The position numbers and the translations under genes were made by a program. From DASXRA01 sp963737425 (lineage in GTDB: Bacteria > Actinomycetota > Actinomycetes > Mycobacteriales > Jatrophihabitantaceae), in NCBI GenBank assembly GCA_963737425.1, contig CAVTSX010000008.1:434001-498000 (forward strand): DNA of 64,000 bases, written 5' to 3'. Below are positions 19,175 through 28,537 of the stretch, piece after piece. Position 1 is the first letter of the stretch. Each line of letters begins with the position of its first letter. The notes below the pieces were generated by a model. That model worked only from the letters and a program-made list of their open reading frames with translations. It made no database searches and was not told the DNA's origin.

Positions 19175-19186
19175 TTGGTATATAAC
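19175..19186 (+). promoter_or_regulatory. Possible carD promoter -10 region
   Basis: TTGGTATATAAC stands out as AT-rich in a GC-rich 261-bp gap and carries TATAAC at 19181-19186 about 60 bp before carD. No good -35 hexamer is visible. A second candidate could lie nearer the gene. Weak call. Confidence 0.3.
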
Positions 19187-19245
19187 GATCGGGCGCATCA
19201 TGTGCTCCGTGTTACCCTTGAGACAGTGGAAAGGGGCCCGCACAC

Positions 19246-19737
19246 ATGACGTTCAAGGTCGGCGAGACCGTCGTATATCCCCATCACGGGGCAGCGAAAA
19301 TCGAAGCCATCGAGGAGCGCACGATACGGGGCGAAACCAAGATTTATCTGAAGCTCAAGGTTGCCCAAGGCGACCTTACCGTTCTCGTGCCGGCCGACAA
19401 CGCCGAGATTGTCGGCGTTCGTGATGTAGTGGGGCAGGAAGGTCTCGACCGCGTGTTCGAGGTTCTGCGCGCCCCGCACACCGAAGAGCCAACCAACTGG
19501 TCACGTCGCTACAAGGCCAACGGCGAGAAGCTGGCCTCCGGCGACGTCAACAAGGTTGCCGAGGTCGTTCGTGACCTTTGGCGCCGCGACAAGGACCGCG
19601 GGCTGTCCGCCGGCGAGAAGCGCATGCTGGCCAAGGCCCGGCAGATCCTCGTCAGCGAACTCGCGCTGGCCGAGGGCACCAACGAAGACAAGGCTGAACT
19701 GGTTCTCGACGAGGTACTCGCCGAGGCCGTCGCCTGA
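19246..19737 (+). CDS. carD: CarD-family transcription regulator
   Basis: 163 residues, ATG after GGAAAGGGG. The N-terminal RNA-polymerase-beta-interacting domain (MTFKVGETVVYPHHGAAKIEAIEERTI) is followed by a helical DNA-binding domain with the conserved Trp patch (NWSRRYKANGEKLASGDVNKVAEVVRDLWRRDKDRGLSAGEKRMLAKARQILVSELAL). CarD stabilises open complexes at rRNA and many other promoters in actinobacteria. carD-ispD are 24 bp apart on the same strand, the standard order in mycobacteria. Confidence 0.97.
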   Translation: MTFKVGETVVYPHHGAAKIEAIEERTIRGETKIYLKLKVAQGDLTVLVPADNAEIVGVRDVVGQEGLDRVFEVLRAPHTEEPTNWSRRYKANGEKLASGDVNKVAEVVRDLWRRDKDRGLSAGEKRMLAKARQILVSELALAEGTNEDKAELVLDEVLAEAVA

Positions 19738-19761
19738 TTCAACGTCATTCAAGATCCGAAA

Positions 19762-20442
19762 ATGGCGGCGCACGGTCAGTTGACCGTCGCCGCCATTCTC
19801 GTTGCGGCAGGCGATGGACGCCGTCTCGGCGCCGGGGTTCCCAAGGCGTTCTGCGAGGTTCGCGGGCGCACGCTGCTCGAACATGCGCTGGGCCCGTTCA
19901 CGACGCACGCCGCGGTGCGTGACATCGTCGTGGTAGCGCCCGCCGGGCAACTCGAACCTTCCGCACGAGCGGCCGGTGCGGGTGTCATGGTGGTTGCCGG
20001 CGGCGCGACCCGTCAGCAGTCCGTGCGAGCCGGGCTCGCCGTGCTCGCACCCGACATCGACACGGTTCTCGTCCACGACGTGGCGCGGCCGTTCGTCCCC
20101 GCCGACGTGATCGATCGCGTGCTCGCCGCGCTGGTGGCGGGCGCCGACGCGGTGATCCCGGCGCGACCGGTCACCGACACGATCAAGCGGGTTTCCGTCG
20201 ACGGCGTCGTGGCCGAGACGCTTGACCGGTCCGCCTTGTGGGCCGTGCAAACCCCTCAGGGTTTCCGACGCAGCGCGCTGGTCGCGGCGCACGACGCCGC
20301 GCCGGACGGCGACGTCACCGACGATGCCGGGCTGATCGAGGCACACGGTGGCTCGGTCGTCGTCGTTGACGGCGCGGATGAGGCGTTCAAGATCACCCGT
20401 CCGTGGGACCTCGTGCTCGCCGAGGCAGTGGCGCCGCGGTGA
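19762..20442 (+). CDS. ispD: 2-C-methyl-D-erythritol 4-phosphate cytidylyltransferase
   Basis: 226 residues. The nucleotidyltransferase signature AAGDGRRLGAGVPKAF binds CTP; later motifs VHDVARPFV, PVTDTIKR and the QTPQGFR loop are all intact. It makes CDP-methylerythritol in the non-mevalonate isoprenoid pathway. ispF overlaps its end by 4 bp (GTGA), so the two enzymes are translationally coupled. Confidence 0.96.
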   Translation: MAAHGQLTVAAILVAAGDGRRLGAGVPKAFCEVRGRTLLEHALGPFTTHAAVRDIVVVAPAGQLEPSARAAGAGVMVVAGGATRQQSVRAGLAVLAPDIDTVLVHDVARPFVPADVIDRVLAALVAGADAVIPARPVTDTIKRVSVDGVVAETLDRSALWAVQTPQGFRRSALVAAHDAAPDGDVTDDAGLIEAHGGSVVVVDGADEAFKITRPWDLVLAEAVAPR

Positions 20443-20906
20443 TCCGTACCGGCATCGGCGTCGATGTCCATCCGATCGAGGCGGGACGCCCGTGCTGGCT
20501 GGCCGGGCTCCTCTGGCCCGGCGTCGACGGCTGCAGCGGGCATTCCGATGGTGACGTCGCGGCACATGCCGCCTGCGACGCCCTACTGTCCGCCGCGGGG
20601 CTGGGCGATCTGGGGTCGGTGTTCGGCACCGCCGATCCGCAGTGGGCCGGTGCATCGGGGCGCACGCTGCTGGGCAAGGTCGTCGCGCGGCTGGCCGCCG
20701 AAGGCTGGACGGTCGGCAACGTCGCGATCCAGGTCATCGGCAATACGCCGAAGATCGGCCCGCGCCGGGCTGAGGCCGAAGCTGCGTTGCTCGCCGTAGT
20801 CGGCGCACCGGTGTCCGTCAGCGCCACGACCACCGACGGCCTGGGGCTGACCGGCCGCGGCGAAGGCATCGCAGCCCTGGCCACCGCGCTGATCACGAGC
20901 GCCTGA
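20439..20906 (+). CDS. ispF: 2-C-methyl-D-erythritol 2,4-cyclodiphosphate synthase
   Basis: The GTG at 20439 overlaps the ispD stop and starts IRTGIGVDVHPIEAGRPCWLAGL; the upstream in-frame start at 20403 lies inside ispD and is rejected. 155 residues. The zinc-binding DVH motif, HSDGDVAAHAACDALLSAAGLGDLG, and the C-terminal TTDGLGLTGRGEGIAALA are all present. It forms a homotrimer that cyclises CDP-ME 2-phosphate in the MEP pathway. Confidence 0.96.
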   Translation: MIRTGIGVDVHPIEAGRPCWLAGLLWPGVDGCSGHSDGDVAAHAACDALLSAAGLGDLGSVFGTADPQWAGASGRTLLGKVVARLAAEGWTVGNVAIQVIGNTPKIGPRRAEAEAALLAVVGAPVSVSATTTDGLGLTGRGEGIAALATALITSA

Positions 20907-20920
20907 ACACGATCGCGGCG

Positions 20921-22048
20921 TCAGACCGCAGCGGGTTGCGCAACCCGGGCCAGAGCCTGGGCCAGGTCGGCCCAGAGATCGTCGACGTGCTCGATGCCCA
21001 CCGACATACGCAGCAGCGTCTCCGGCGTGCCGCGCGCCGCGTCCACTGCGTAGCGCGCTCGCCGTTCGATCAGCGTCTCGACGCCGCCAAGGCTGGTGGC
21101 ATGGGTGATCAGCTCCAGGGCGTGGCACAGATTCTCGGCGTCGTCGCCGGCGCCCGCGACCTCGAAGGACACCATCGCCCCGTAGCCGTGGTGCAACCTC
21201 GTCGCACGTTCGTGCCACGGGTCGGCCGGCAGGCCGGGGTATCGCACGCGGGACACGCCCTCATGCGCCGAGAGACGCGTGGCGAGTTCCATCGCGTTCG
21301 CCTGGCACCTCTCCATCCGCAGGGCGAGTGTGCGCAGTCCACGCAGCGCGAGGAATGACTCGAGGGCGCCCGGCACGGCACCGGTCATGTCGCGGCGGGC
21401 CCGAAGCGCGTCGCCCAGGTCAGGTGAGCGGGTGATCAGCGCGCCCATGAGCAGATCCGAATGGCCTGCGAGGTACTTGGTGGCCGAATGCATGACGACG
21501 TCGGCGCCGTGGTCGAGCGGCCGGAGGATCAGCGGCGTGTTCAGCGTTGAGTCGACGCAGACGATCGCGCCGGCCTGATGCGCGGCCTCGATCAGGACGG
21601 GCAGATCGGCGATTCCGAGCAGCGGGTTCGTCGGCGACTCGAGCCAGAGCACCCCGGCACCGGGCAGCGCCGCGAGCACCGCGTCCGTGTCTGTGACGTC
21701 GACCTCGCGCACGGTCATCCGGCCCAACCGCTGCTGAGCGGCGAAGATCGTGCCGGTGAAGTTGTAGCCCTCGCGTGGCACTACGGCCACGGTGCCCGCG
21801 GGCTGGCCTTCAGCGATGGCAGCAGTGGCGGCCATTCCGGAGGCGAAGGCGAGTGTCCGGCCGCCTTCGAGGTCACCCACAGCCTGCTCGAACGCGCGGA
21901 TCGTGTCGCTGCTGCCCTGGCGAAGGTAATAGTTGTCGTCTGGGCCGTGATGGAACGTTGCGGAAAGCACGATCGGAGTGTTGACCGGCGCGCGATCAGT
22001 GCGCGCAGGGCGGCCGCTTGTGACCGCGATCGACTCGGGTTGCAGCAT
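20921..22048 (-). CDS. Cys/Met-metabolism PLP-dependent enzyme (cystathionine gamma-synthase/lyase-like)
   Basis: The ATG at 22048 gives 375 residues starting at LQPESIAVTSGRP; the open frame further upstream is unrelated. Hallmarks are TPIVLSATFHH, the PLP-phosphate-binding SGMAATAAI, WLESPTNPLLGIADLP, CVDSTLNTPL, and the Schiff-base lysine in MHSATKYLAGHSDLLMGALI. C-terminal SLGGVETLIERRARY fits gamma-synthase/lyase enzymes. The exact reaction (MetB, MetC-like or lyase) cannot be separated by eye. It is convergent with ispF and divergent from the F420/PPOX gene. Confidence 0.88.
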   Translation of the reverse strand: MLQPESIAVTSGRPARTDRAPVNTPIVLSATFHHGPDDNYYLRQGSSDTIRAFEQAVGDLEGGRTLAFASGMAATAAIAEGQPAGTVAVVPREGYNFTGTIFAAQQRLGRMTVREVDVTDTDAVLAALPGAGVLWLESPTNPLLGIADLPVLIEAAHQAGAIVCVDSTLNTPLILRPLDHGADVVMHSATKYLAGHSDLLMGALITRSPDLGDALRARRDMTGAVPGALESFLALRGLRTLALRMERCQANAMELATRLSAHEGVSRVRYPGLPADPWHERATRLHHGYGAMVSFEVAGAGDDAENLCHALELITHATSLGGVETLIERRARYAVDAARGTPETLLRMSVGIEHVDDLWADLAQALARVAQPAAV

Positions 22049-22106
22049 TCGCCGACGGTACCGGGGTGGCGTCGGGCACCGGCCGGGCCACCGGCAAGAT
22101 GATGGT

Positions 22107-22499
22107 ATGAGCGTTGAACTGCCCAAAGGCGCGAAGAATCTGCTCGACGCCGCCACCTTCGTCACCTTCACGACGACGCGCAAGGACGGCAGTCCGCACG
22201 GCACCGTCGTGTGGGCCAAGCGCGACGGCGACGACGTGCTGGTGTCGACGATCATCGGCCGAGCCAAGGAACGCAATTTGCGCCGTGACCCCAGGGCGAG
22301 CGTGGTCTTTTGGGATCCGGCCACGCCGTACTCCTACTTCTCGATCAACGGCACGACGACGATGACCACCGACGGCGGCCCCGAACTGATCGAGGAACTG
22401 TCTCAGAAGTACGACGGGGTTCCCTATACCGGCGACCAGGGCACCGATCATGTGCGGGTGGTCGTGCGCCTCACTCCGACCTGGGTTTTCGAGCGCTGA
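22107..22499 (+). CDS. PPOX-class F420-dependent oxidoreductase (pyridoxamine 5'-phosphate oxidase fold)
   Basis: The ATG at 22107 gives 130 residues. It has the split beta-barrel pattern of the family: ATFVTFTTTRKDGSPHGTVVWAKRDGDDVLVSTIIGRAKERNLRRDPRASVVFWD, ending in VVRLTPTWVF. The ...GRAKERNLRRDP block is typical of the F420-binding subgroup (TIGR03618). It lies 35 bp upstream of cysS on the same strand. Substrate unknown. Confidence 0.85.
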   Translation: MSVELPKGAKNLLDAATFVTFTTTRKDGSPHGTVVWAKRDGDDVLVSTIIGRAKERNLRRDPRASVVFWDPATPYSYFSINGTTTMTTDGGPELIEELSQKYDGVPYTGDQGTDHVRVVVRLTPTWVFER

Positions 22500-22534
22500 T
22501 CGGTTCGCGGGACGCGAGTCTCTAGGATGGCGCG

Positions 22535-23917
22535 GTGACGCTACATCTTTACGACACCGCGACCAGGTCGCTGCGGGAGTTCGTCCCGCTCGAACCCGGC
22601 AAGGCGTCGGTCTATCTTTGTGGCGCCACCGTGCAGGCTCCACCGCACATCGGGCATATCCGCTCTGGCGTCAACTTCGACATCCTGAGCCGCTGGCTGC
22701 AGCGCAGCCTTGAAGTGACCTTCGTTCGCAATGTCACCGACATCGACGACAAGATCCTGCGCAAGTCGGCTGAGGCGGGCCGGCCGTGGTGGGCCTGGGC
22801 GGCGCAGAACGAGCAGGCGTTCACCTGGGCGTACGACACGCTCGGCTGCCAGCGGCCCACGTACGAGCCACGCGCGACCGGACATGTCACCGAGATGGTC
22901 GAGTTGATGCACCGGCTCATCGACAAGGGTCACGCGTACGAGTCCGCCGGCGATGTGTATTTCGACGTGCGGTCGTTCCCGGCCTACGGTTCGCTGTCGC
23001 GGCAGCGGCTCGACGCGATGCATCCGGCCGGCGACACCGAAGGCGAGCATCGCAAGCGGGACCCGATCGATTTTGCGCTGTGGAAATCGAGCAAGCCGGG
23101 CGAGCCGTCGTGGCCAACGCCGTGGGGTCGGGGGCGACCGGGCTGGCACCTGGAGTGCTCCGCGATGGCGACGAAATATCTCGGCCCGCAGTTCGACATT
23201 CACGGTGGCGGGCTCGATCTCGTGTTTCCGCACCACGAGAACGAGATCGCGCAGTCGGTGGGTGCGGGCGATGCGTTCGCCCGTTACTGGATGCACAACG
23301 CGTGGCTGACCATCGGCGGCGAGAAGATGTCGAAATCGCTGGGCAATTCGGAGTTGGTCACGGAGATCGTCAAGGGGTGGCGGCCGGTCGAGATCCGGTA
23401 TTACCTCGGGGCCGCGCATTACCGTTCCAATATCGAGTATTCGGCGGATGCATTGGACGAAGCTGCCGCCGCGTACCGGCGTATCGAGGGCTTCGTGCAG
23501 CGGGCCGGAGAGTTGGGCCCGGTCGACGTCAACTCCGAGTTGCCGGCTGCGTTCGAGCAGGCCATGGACGACGACCTCGGGGTTCCTGCCGCGCTAGGGG
23601 TCGTGCACGGCCGCGTCCGTGACGGCAACAGTGCGCTTGCGTCGGGGGATATGAGTGCAGCACAACGGGCGGCGGCCGAAGTCGTCGCCATGACGAGCGT
23701 CCTCGGCATCAACCCGATCGAGTGGGGCGGCGACGACTCGTCCGACCTTCTGTCCACTGTGGACAGTCTGGTTCAGGTTGGCCTCGAGCAGCGGCAGGCT
23801 GCCCGAGCGCGCAAGGACTTTGCGGCTGCTGACGCGATCCGCGACCAGTTGAGCGATGCTGGAGTGATCATCGAAGACACGCCGTCTGGTCCCCGCTGGA
23901 CATTGAAGGGTCGCTGA
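22535..23917 (+). CDS. cysS: Cysteinyl-tRNA synthetase
   Basis: 460 residues, GTG start. Class I signatures: the HIGH-like PHIGHIRSG (37-45) and KMSKS (264-268). Zinc-binding residues include C29 in LCGATV and WHLECSAM plus HHENEIAQS. The C-terminal helical anticodon domain ends ARKDFAAADAIRDQL. It charges tRNA-Cys. It is followed after 1 bp by rlmB, as in mycobacteria (Rv3580c-Rv3579c). The palindrome GTCCACTGTGGAC occurs within the gene at 23752-23764. Confidence 0.97.
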   Translation: MTLHLYDTATRSLREFVPLEPGKASVYLCGATVQAPPHIGHIRSGVNFDILSRWLQRSLEVTFVRNVTDIDDKILRKSAEAGRPWWAWAAQNEQAFTWAYDTLGCQRPTYEPRATGHVTEMVELMHRLIDKGHAYESAGDVYFDVRSFPAYGSLSRQRLDAMHPAGDTEGEHRKRDPIDFALWKSSKPGEPSWPTPWGRGRPGWHLECSAMATKYLGPQFDIHGGGLDLVFPHHENEIAQSVGAGDAFARYWMHNAWLTIGGEKMSKSLGNSELVTEIVKGWRPVEIRYYLGAAHYRSNIEYSADALDEAAAAYRRIEGFVQRAGELGPVDVNSELPAAFEQAMDDDLGVPAALGVVHGRVRDGNSALASGDMSAAQRAAAEVVAMTSVLGINPIEWGGDDSSDLLSTVDSLVQVGLEQRQAARARKDFAAADAIRDQLSDAGVIIEDTPSGPRWTLKGR

Positions 23918-23918
23918 C

Positions 23919-24869
23919 GTGGCAGGCAATTCGAGCCGACGCGGAGCTATCCGCAAGTCGAAGAAGGGCGCGACGTCCGGGTCGGGCGGGCAGGGCCGGC
24001 AGGCGCTGCGTGGCAAGGGTCCGACTCCGCGCGCCGAAGATCGCACCGGCCACCCGGCCGCGCGCCGCGCGAAGGCGGCCGCCACGCGCGACCGGGCGCG
24101 TGGCGCTGCCCGTGCCCGCGGCGCCGAGGCGCCCGAACTGCTCGTCGGTCGCAATCCCGTCGCCGAGGCGTTGCGCGCGAAGGTGCCGGCGATGGCGCTG
24201 TACGTGGCCATCGGAATCGAGACGGACGAGCGGGTCACCGACGCGGTGCGCCTTGCCGGCAAGCGCGGTATCTCGTTGCTCGAGGTGAGCCGCGGCGAGC
24301 TCGATCGGATGACCGGCGGGCTGCTGCACCAGGGCATCGCCTTACAGGTGCCGCCGTTCAGCTACACCGCGCTGCCGGATCTGCTGCAACGGGCCGCCGA
24401 GTCGACCGGGGCGCCGCTGCTCGTCGCACTCGACGGCGTCACCGATCCGCGCAACCTCGGCGCCATCATCCGCAGCGCGGTCGCGTTCGGTGCGCAGGGC
24501 GTGATCCTGCCGCAGCGTCGGGCTGCGGGCGTCACCGCGGCGGCATGGCGCACATCGGCCGGCACCGTGGCCCGGATCCCGGTCGCCCAGGTCACCAACC
24601 TGGTGCGCTCGCTCAAGGAATGCCAGCAGGCCGGTCTGTTCGTTGCCGGTCTCGACGCAGACGGCACGACGTCACTCGACCAACTCGAGATGGCCGAGGA
24701 CGCGATCGTGGTCGTCGTCGGTTCGGAGGGGCGCGGCCTGTCTCGGCTGGTCGGCGAGACGTGCGACCTGACGATCTCGATCCCGATGGCCGGCGCCGCC
24801 GAGTCGCTCAATGCGTCCGTCGCTGCCGCGGTGACCCTGGCCGAGATCGCGCGTCGTCGCCGGGCATGA
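23919..24869 (+). CDS. rlmB: 23S rRNA (guanosine-2'-O)-methyltransferase RlmB (TrmH family)
   Basis: 316 residues, GTG start 1 bp after cysS. The first 70 residues are basic and low-complexity (RKSKKGATSGSGGQG, RARGAARARG), as in actinobacterial homologues, followed by the substrate-binding L30e-like domain (ELLVGRNPVAEAL). The SPOUT knot carries motif 1 DGVTDPRNLGAIIRSA, motif 2 VVVVGSEGRGLSRLV and motif 3 IPMAGAAESLNASVAAAV. It methylates a guanosine of 23S rRNA. Its stop overlaps the start of the next gene by ATGA. Confidence 0.94.
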   Translation: MAGNSSRRGAIRKSKKGATSGSGGQGRQALRGKGPTPRAEDRTGHPAARRAKAAATRDRARGAARARGAEAPELLVGRNPVAEALRAKVPAMALYVAIGIETDERVTDAVRLAGKRGISLLEVSRGELDRMTGGLLHQGIALQVPPFSYTALPDLLQRAAESTGAPLLVALDGVTDPRNLGAIIRSAVAFGAQGVILPQRRAAGVTAAAWRTSAGTVARIPVAQVTNLVRSLKECQQAGLFVAGLDADGTTSLDQLEMAEDAIVVVVGSEGRGLSRLVGETCDLTISIPMAGAAESLNASVAAAVTLAEIARRRRA

Positions 24870-25636
24870 TCTCGCTGCTGCTCGACCAGCAGGGGCGGAG
24901 GGCGCTACCGGAACTTTCGGCTGATCTCGTCGAGCTGTCGGCTTGGCGCAACGAGATCGTCGAGCTGCCGGATTCGATAGGCCGGTTGCGTCGCCTGCGC
25001 CTGCTCAATCTGGCCGAGAATCGGCTGCGGACGGTGCCCGAGTCGATCGCCGCGCTAAGTGAGCTGCACCTGCTCGACCTCGGTCACAATCGGCTGACGG
25101 CACTACCTGAACGGTTGCCCGATCTCGACGGTTACCTGTATCTGCACGAGAACCGGCTGAGCGCTCTACCCGACGGGATATGCGCGTTGTCGCGTCTGCA
25201 GTACCTGAACGTGTCGAGCAATCCGCTGCGGGCGCTGCCGGCGAACATCGGTGCGTTGACCAGCCTGCTCGAACTGCGTGCCGAGTCCGCCGAGCTTGCC
25301 GAGCTTCCGGCGTCCATCGGATCCCTGGCGAATCTTCGCGAGCTGCACCTGCGCGGCAACCGATTGACGGGCCTTCCGGCCGCCGTCGCCGGGCTCGGTG
25401 AACTGCGCGAACTCAGCCTGCGCGACAACGCGATCGCCGAGTTGCCCGGCGAGGTCGGCGCCTTGACCCGTCTGCGCAAGCTCGACCTGCGCAACAACGG
25501 CCTTCGCGTGCTGCCCGGCGAGCTGGCGGCACTGCCTGCGCTGGAGAAGCTCGATCTGCGGTGGAATCGGGGGCTGGCCGACCCGGGCTGGCTCGCCGGC
25601 CTGGCCGAGCGCGGCTGCTTCGTGCTCAGGAGCTAG
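24866..25636 (+). CDS. Leucine-rich-repeat protein translationally coupled to rlmB
   Basis: 256 residues from an ATG that overlaps the rlmB stop. Almost the whole protein is a run of about ten 22-23-residue repeats of the form LPxxIxxLxxLxxLxLxxNxL (for example LPDSIGRLRRLRLLNLAENRL, LPAAVAGLGELRELSLRDNAI). There is no signal peptide or membrane segment, so it should be cytoplasmic. One unit is irregular (LPDLDGYLYLHENRL, LRAESAELAELPASIGSL). Repeats of this class form a solenoid used for protein binding. Coupling to an rRNA methyltransferase suggests but does not prove a ribosome-related role. Confidence 0.85.
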   Translation: MISLLLDQQGRRALPELSADLVELSAWRNEIVELPDSIGRLRRLRLLNLAENRLRTVPESIAALSELHLLDLGHNRLTALPERLPDLDGYLYLHENRLSALPDGICALSRLQYLNVSSNPLRALPANIGALTSLLELRAESAELAELPASIGSLANLRELHLRGNRLTGLPAAVAGLGELRELSLRDNAIAELPGEVGALTRLRKLDLRNNGLRVLPGELAALPALEKLDLRWNRGLADPGWLAGLAERGCFVLRS

Positions 25637-25673
25637 CGCCGTCGTGCTCTCCGTCGCCGGTGGGCACTTACGC

Positions 25674-25724
25674 CACAGGTGGGCAGTTATAACCGCCCAC
25701 TGACGGTTCAACTGCCCACCTGTG
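25674..25724. terminator. Large hairpin between convergent LRR and ABC genes
   Basis: Perfect 15-bp arms CACAGGTGGGCAGTT (25674-25688) and AACTGCCCACCTGTG (25710-25724). The loop contains a further GTGGGCGGTT-related inverted pair (AACCGCCCAC...). It lies 37 bp past the LRR gene stop and 40 bp past the convergent ABC gene stop, so it can terminate both. No U-tract is present. Confidence 0.6.
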
Positions 25725-25764
25725 TCTAGCCGCGCGCGACGCCTGCGACGCGCGAGCGGGTGCT

Positions 25765-26865
<1,101 letters not shown>

Positions 26866-27044
26866 GGGGTTTCTCCCTGTCGGTGTGTCAGGACCGCGCC
26901 GGGTACGGGTTTGCCGGGCCTAATCGGCAACCTCACGGATTTCCGATCGGCCAGTGGGCCTCCGCCCCACCGATAAGTAGGCGGCACCGGCCGACCGGCA
27001 TAGCGGTCGGGTAAACCCATTTGACAGGGGTGACCTAGGCCACG

Positions 27045-27593
27045 TCAAGCTGGCGGCGCCGTCGGCACCCAAAACCGAAGCTTCCCGCCCCGTTGATCTT
27101 CGAAGCGTCCGTCGTTTGCCTCGATGACCTTGCGCGATCCGACGTTCGTGTCGTCGCAGGTGACCAGCACCTGATCGATGCCGAGTGTGTGTGCGATTGG
27201 CAGCGCGGCTCGCAGCATCTGCGTGGCGTGGCCGAGACGGCGCGCGGTCGGACGGACGTCGTAGCCGATGTGGCCGCCATAGTCGCGCAGCCAATCGGTC
27301 AGGCGGTGCCGAATCGCGAGGCGGCCCAAGTATTCGTCGCCGTCGATCCACCACAGAGTTGTGCACGGCACATGGCCGTGCGGGCGCGGCGCGTCCTCTT
27401 CTGACTGTGCGCGCAGGTCGGCGATGTAGCCGGCGAAGGCGTCCGGGTTGTGCCAGCCACTGCCGTACTTGCGGATCTCGCTGCCCACCATGGAGCTGTC
27501 GTCGGGGGCTCCGCGTTCCTCGGCCTGAAGTTCGGCCATCGCCTTGAGGAAGGACGGGTGAACCGCCGTAGTGGGCGGGACGAGTTCGGGCAT
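27045..27593 (-). CDS. GNAT-family N-acetyltransferase
   Basis: 182 residues from the ATG at 27593; a TTG at 27605 overlapping the upstream stop is an alternative that would couple translation. The GNAT core is visible: strand GHIGYDVRPTARRLGHATQMLRAAL (acetyl-CoA-binding R/QxxGxA-type loop RRLGHA) and QVLVTCDDTNVGSRKVIEANDGRFE. The N-terminal half (SFLKAMAELQAEER..) resembles acetyltransferases of the YjaB/predicted-acetyltransferase COG3981 type. Acceptor unknown. It follows the acyltransferase gene directly and may share its transcript. Confidence 0.85.
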   Translation of the reverse strand: MPELVPPTTAVHPSFLKAMAELQAEERGAPDDSSMVGSEIRKYGSGWHNPDAFAGYIADLRAQSEEDAPRPHGHVPCTTLWWIDGDEYLGRLAIRHRLTDWLRDYGGHIGYDVRPTARRLGHATQMLRAALPIAHTLGIDQVLVTCDDTNVGSRKVIEANDGRFEDQRGGKLRFWVPTAPPA

Positions 27594-27601
27594 GCGTCCA
27601 G

Positions 27602-28312
27602 TCAATCAGCGGCCTCTAGCGATTTCTGGTGCAGGTAGAACTCTTGCGGGGGCGTCTCGCCGCGCAGCTTGGCCACTTCGTCGCGCACGGCGGTCATGAT
27701 CAGGTCGGTCATTTCGCGCAGCACCGGGCCGGTCGGTTCGGCGTCGCCGAAACGTTTGAGGTCGACCGGCCGGCCCACGGTCGCCTGAACAAGCGGACGG
27801 AAGCGACGCTTGCCGACCTCCTGCGCGCCCCATTGCCCGATCGGGATGATCGGCACGTTCGGTGCAAGCAGGGCGAGTCGAGCGGCGCCGGTCTTGCCCT
27901 GCATGGGCCATTGCGCCGGGTCTTTGGTGACAGTGCCCTCTGGATAGATGACGATGGCCTCGCCGTTCTTCAGAGCATCGACCGCAGCGCTCAGGGAATT
28001 CGCCGCGTCGGTGGTGCCGCGATAGACCGGAATCTGCTTGGCGCCACGCATGATCGCGCCCAGCCCCGGCTTGTCGAACATCGTGTTCTTCACCAGGAAC
28101 CGGGGCACGCGGCCCGACTGCCACACCACGCGCGCCATCAGCACAGTATCGATATGCGAGACGTGGTTGAGGACAATGATCACGGGGCCCTTTGCCGGGA
28201 TCCGATCGAGGTTGCGCCATCGGATCCGGAACATGATCGAATCGAGCGGATACAGGATCATGACGCAGAAGCGGATCCAGAAACCGGCCTTCGGCTTGTG
28301 AAGTCGGGTCAC
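27602..28312 (-). CDS. 1-acyl-sn-glycerol-3-phosphate acyltransferase (PlsC family)
   Basis: The GTG at 28312 gives 236 residues; upstream residues in the open frame lack similarity. An N-terminal hydrophobic anchor (FWIRFCVMILYPLDSIMF) precedes the catalytic block I NHVSHID (HX4D), block III PEGTV and IPIG/PIIPIGQWG of PlsC enzymes. It likely acylates lysophosphatidate at the membrane. This is the last conserved chromosomal gene before the tRNA island. Confidence 0.9.
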   Translation of the reverse strand: MTRLHKPKAGFWIRFCVMILYPLDSIMFRIRWRNLDRIPAKGPVIIVLNHVSHIDTVLMARVVWQSGRVPRFLVKNTMFDKPGLGAIMRGAKQIPVYRGTTDAANSLSAAVDALKNGEAIVIYPEGTVTKDPAQWPMQGKTGAARLALLAPNVPIIPIGQWGAQEVGKRRFRPLVQATVGRPVDLKRFGDAEPTGPVLREMTDLIMTAVRDEVAKLRGETPPQEFYLHQKSLEAAD

Positions 28313-28459
28313 CTCGTCGTCTCCCGTCTGCTGACTATCCGTCAGTGTGCTTGATGTTCCTGCGTGGTGTCGCCCTGGGTCGTGGCTGGCACGGGCCACC
28401 GACGGGGCCACTTGACCCGCGGCCCGACTACGAGGTGCACGGCCCGCATCGCGGGCATT

Positions 28460-28495
28460 GCCGGCGTAGCGCAATTGGTAGCGCACCCGACTTGT
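28460..28495 (+). other. 5'-half remnant of tRNA-Thr (old integration scar)
   Basis: 36 bases match the first 36 bases of the intact tRNA-Thr at 29416 with a single A/G difference at base 9. The match stops exactly in the anticodon loop (cttgt), and the following bases cannot complete the molecule. The break point coincides with the start of the att repeat used by the downstream elements, so this is best read as a tRNA split by an earlier integration. Confidence 0.75.
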
Positions 28496-28537
28496 GAGCG
28501 CTCTGGGCGCTCGGCGAAGGTTGGCCGACGGGACGCG

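Noticed and set aside
28460..28495. A second tRNA-Thr gene
   Set aside because: Only the 5' half is present; the anticodon stem, T arm and acceptor 3' strand are missing.
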